NCBI GenBank assembly: GCA_964459305.1
Contig: CAYWNA010000098.1
Span: forward strand, 1 to 42,587
DNA from: CAYWNA01 sp964459305
GTDB lineage: Bacteria; Planctomycetota; Planctomycetia; Pirellulales; Pirellulaceae
DNA: 42,587 bases
Direction: 5' to 3'
How positions within the stretch are numbered: the stretch's first letter is position 1; each line of letters starts with the position of its first letter. Both the position numbers and the translations under genes were made by a program. Of the stretch, positions 41,987-42,587 are shown piece after piece. The notes under the pieces were generated by a model. It saw only the letters and a program-made list of their open reading frames with translations. It was not told where the DNA came from and did not search any database.

Positions 41987-42587
41987 ATGTCGGAATCGTC
42001 TCAGAGCAGTAGATCCGGGATTTCGCGACGCGGCTTTCATCGCCGCGCGGTGGCTGCTGCTGCCGGCGCAACGGCTGTCGGTGGATCCCTATTCCATCGC
42101 GCCGCGGCTGCTGCCGATGAGTCCAAGCCAGAGTACCCGGCGGGCAAGTACGTCGACATGCATGTCCATCTTGGCCAGCCGTGGAGCCCACGAGGAGCGT
42201 TGCCGGCCGCCAAGATGCTCGAATGGATGGACGAGCATGATGTGGCCCAGGCCGTAGTCCTGCCGCTGATCTCGCCCGAGGCATGGTATTATCCCATCAG
42301 TACCGATTGGGTCTTGCGAGAGACGGAGTCGTGCCGCGATCGGTTGATTCCATTCTGCGACGTCGACCCTCGCACCAACTACCTTCGCGGCCAGAAGGCC
42401 ATACTCGACATGCTGAAGCGCTACGTCGATGCCGGAGCCAAGGGTTTCGGCGAGCACAAATGCGCCGGCCCCATCGACAGCCCCGGCAATCTGGATGTGT
42501 TCCGCGCGGCAGGTGAACTCGGTTTGCCCGTGCTGTTCCACATGGACACCATTCGCAACACCGACCAGCCGGGACTGCCCGGCCTGG
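41987..42587 (+). CDS. Tat-exported amidohydrolase, 5' part
   Basis: The first 200 residues of a protein that continues past the window. The twin-arginine signal reads ISRRGFHRRAVAAAAG and ends RAAAADE. The mature protein opens with YVDMHVHLGQPW, the DxHxH metal-ligand motif of the amidohydrolase/TIM-barrel superfamily. VLPLISPEAWYY, then FCDVDPRTNY and GAKGFGEHKCAGP follow, and PVLFHMD supplies a further His ligand. Members hydrolyse or decarboxylate small molecules with one or two metals. Together with the two Gfo/Idh/MocA proteins and the aldo/keto reductase it is one of four Tat-exported proteins in the window. ATG 41987 follows TAAGGAG. The C-terminal ligands are not visible. Confidence 0.85.
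   Translation, partial: MSESSQSSRSGISRRGFHRRAVAAAAGATAVGGSLFHRAAAAADESKPEYPAGKYVDMHVHLGQPWSPRGALPAAKMLEWMDEHDVAQAVVLPLISPEAWYYPISTDWVLRETESCRDRLIPFCDVDPRTNYLRGQKAILDMLKRYVDAGAKGFGEHKCAGPIDSPGNLDVFRAAGELGLPVLFHMDTIRNTDQPGLPGL

Overview
The window looks like a GC-rich planctomycete, probably of the Pirellulales type and probably a metagenome-assembled or draft scaffold. The evidence is the gene families: three DUF1559 proteins with the H-X9-DG tail, Tat-exported Gfo/Idh/MocA oxidoreductases, HEAT plus LamG proteins, PQQ-type propellers, a Ser/Thr kinase fused to an FGE-like domain, a PPC-domain protein, and a giant protein resembling hydrazine synthase alpha with one CXXCH haem motif. A run of exactly 100 N at 17769-17868 is flanked by an identical 55-bp direct repeat, which marks it as a scaffolding join. 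No tRNA, rRNA, CRISPR array, phage gene or transposase was recognised.

Layout. 1-2700: the 3' end of a PPC-domain protein, a repeat-rich stretch, and decayed remains of a BlaR1/M56-type peptidase. 2734-4074: a Tat-exported Gfo/Idh/MocA oxidoreductase. It converges through a hairpin terminator on a two-gene unit (8989 to 4206, minus strand) encoding a HEAT-LamG protein and a methyltransferase-like/PQQ propeller fusion. 9267-10040: a short-chain dehydrogenase. 10197-14293: three tandem DUF1559 paralogues (minus strand) in which a zinc ribbon replaces the usual prepilin-like N-terminus. 14733-21770: a convergent pair of large polysaccharide-active proteins, a heparinase II/III-like lyase and a GH106-like hydrolase. 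22085-26865: an exported aldo/keto reductase, a frameshifted secreted protein, a membrane protein and a tandem-PAS histidine kinase. 27247-30564: the Ser/Thr kinase and a Cys-rich exported protein. 30743-32847: a coding relic, a glucosamine-6-phosphate deaminase-like protein and a membrane protein. 33023-42587: an RND/MMPL exporter, a second Gfo/Idh/MocA protein, a coupled unit of DUF3795 protein, membrane protein and HzsA-like protein, and the start of a Tat-exported amidohydrolase.

The gene set fits degradation of complex, perhaps sulfated or uronic-acid-rich, polysaccharides outside the cytoplasm, with export of sugar-converting oxidoreductases. The regulatory logic is planctomycete-like: an eukaryote-type kinase, a soluble PAS kinase and a relic of an M56 sensor. 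That functional reading is inference from families; no transporter or sulfatase is present to confirm a substrate.

The most unusual structure is the density of small dispersed inverted repeats. At least seven kinds occur between genes. One lies in frame inside the HzsA-like gene, and simple repeats have been absorbed into the propeller gene. A roughly 130-bp element occurs in two good copies on opposite strands and in a damaged third copy that abuts the truncated M56 gene.
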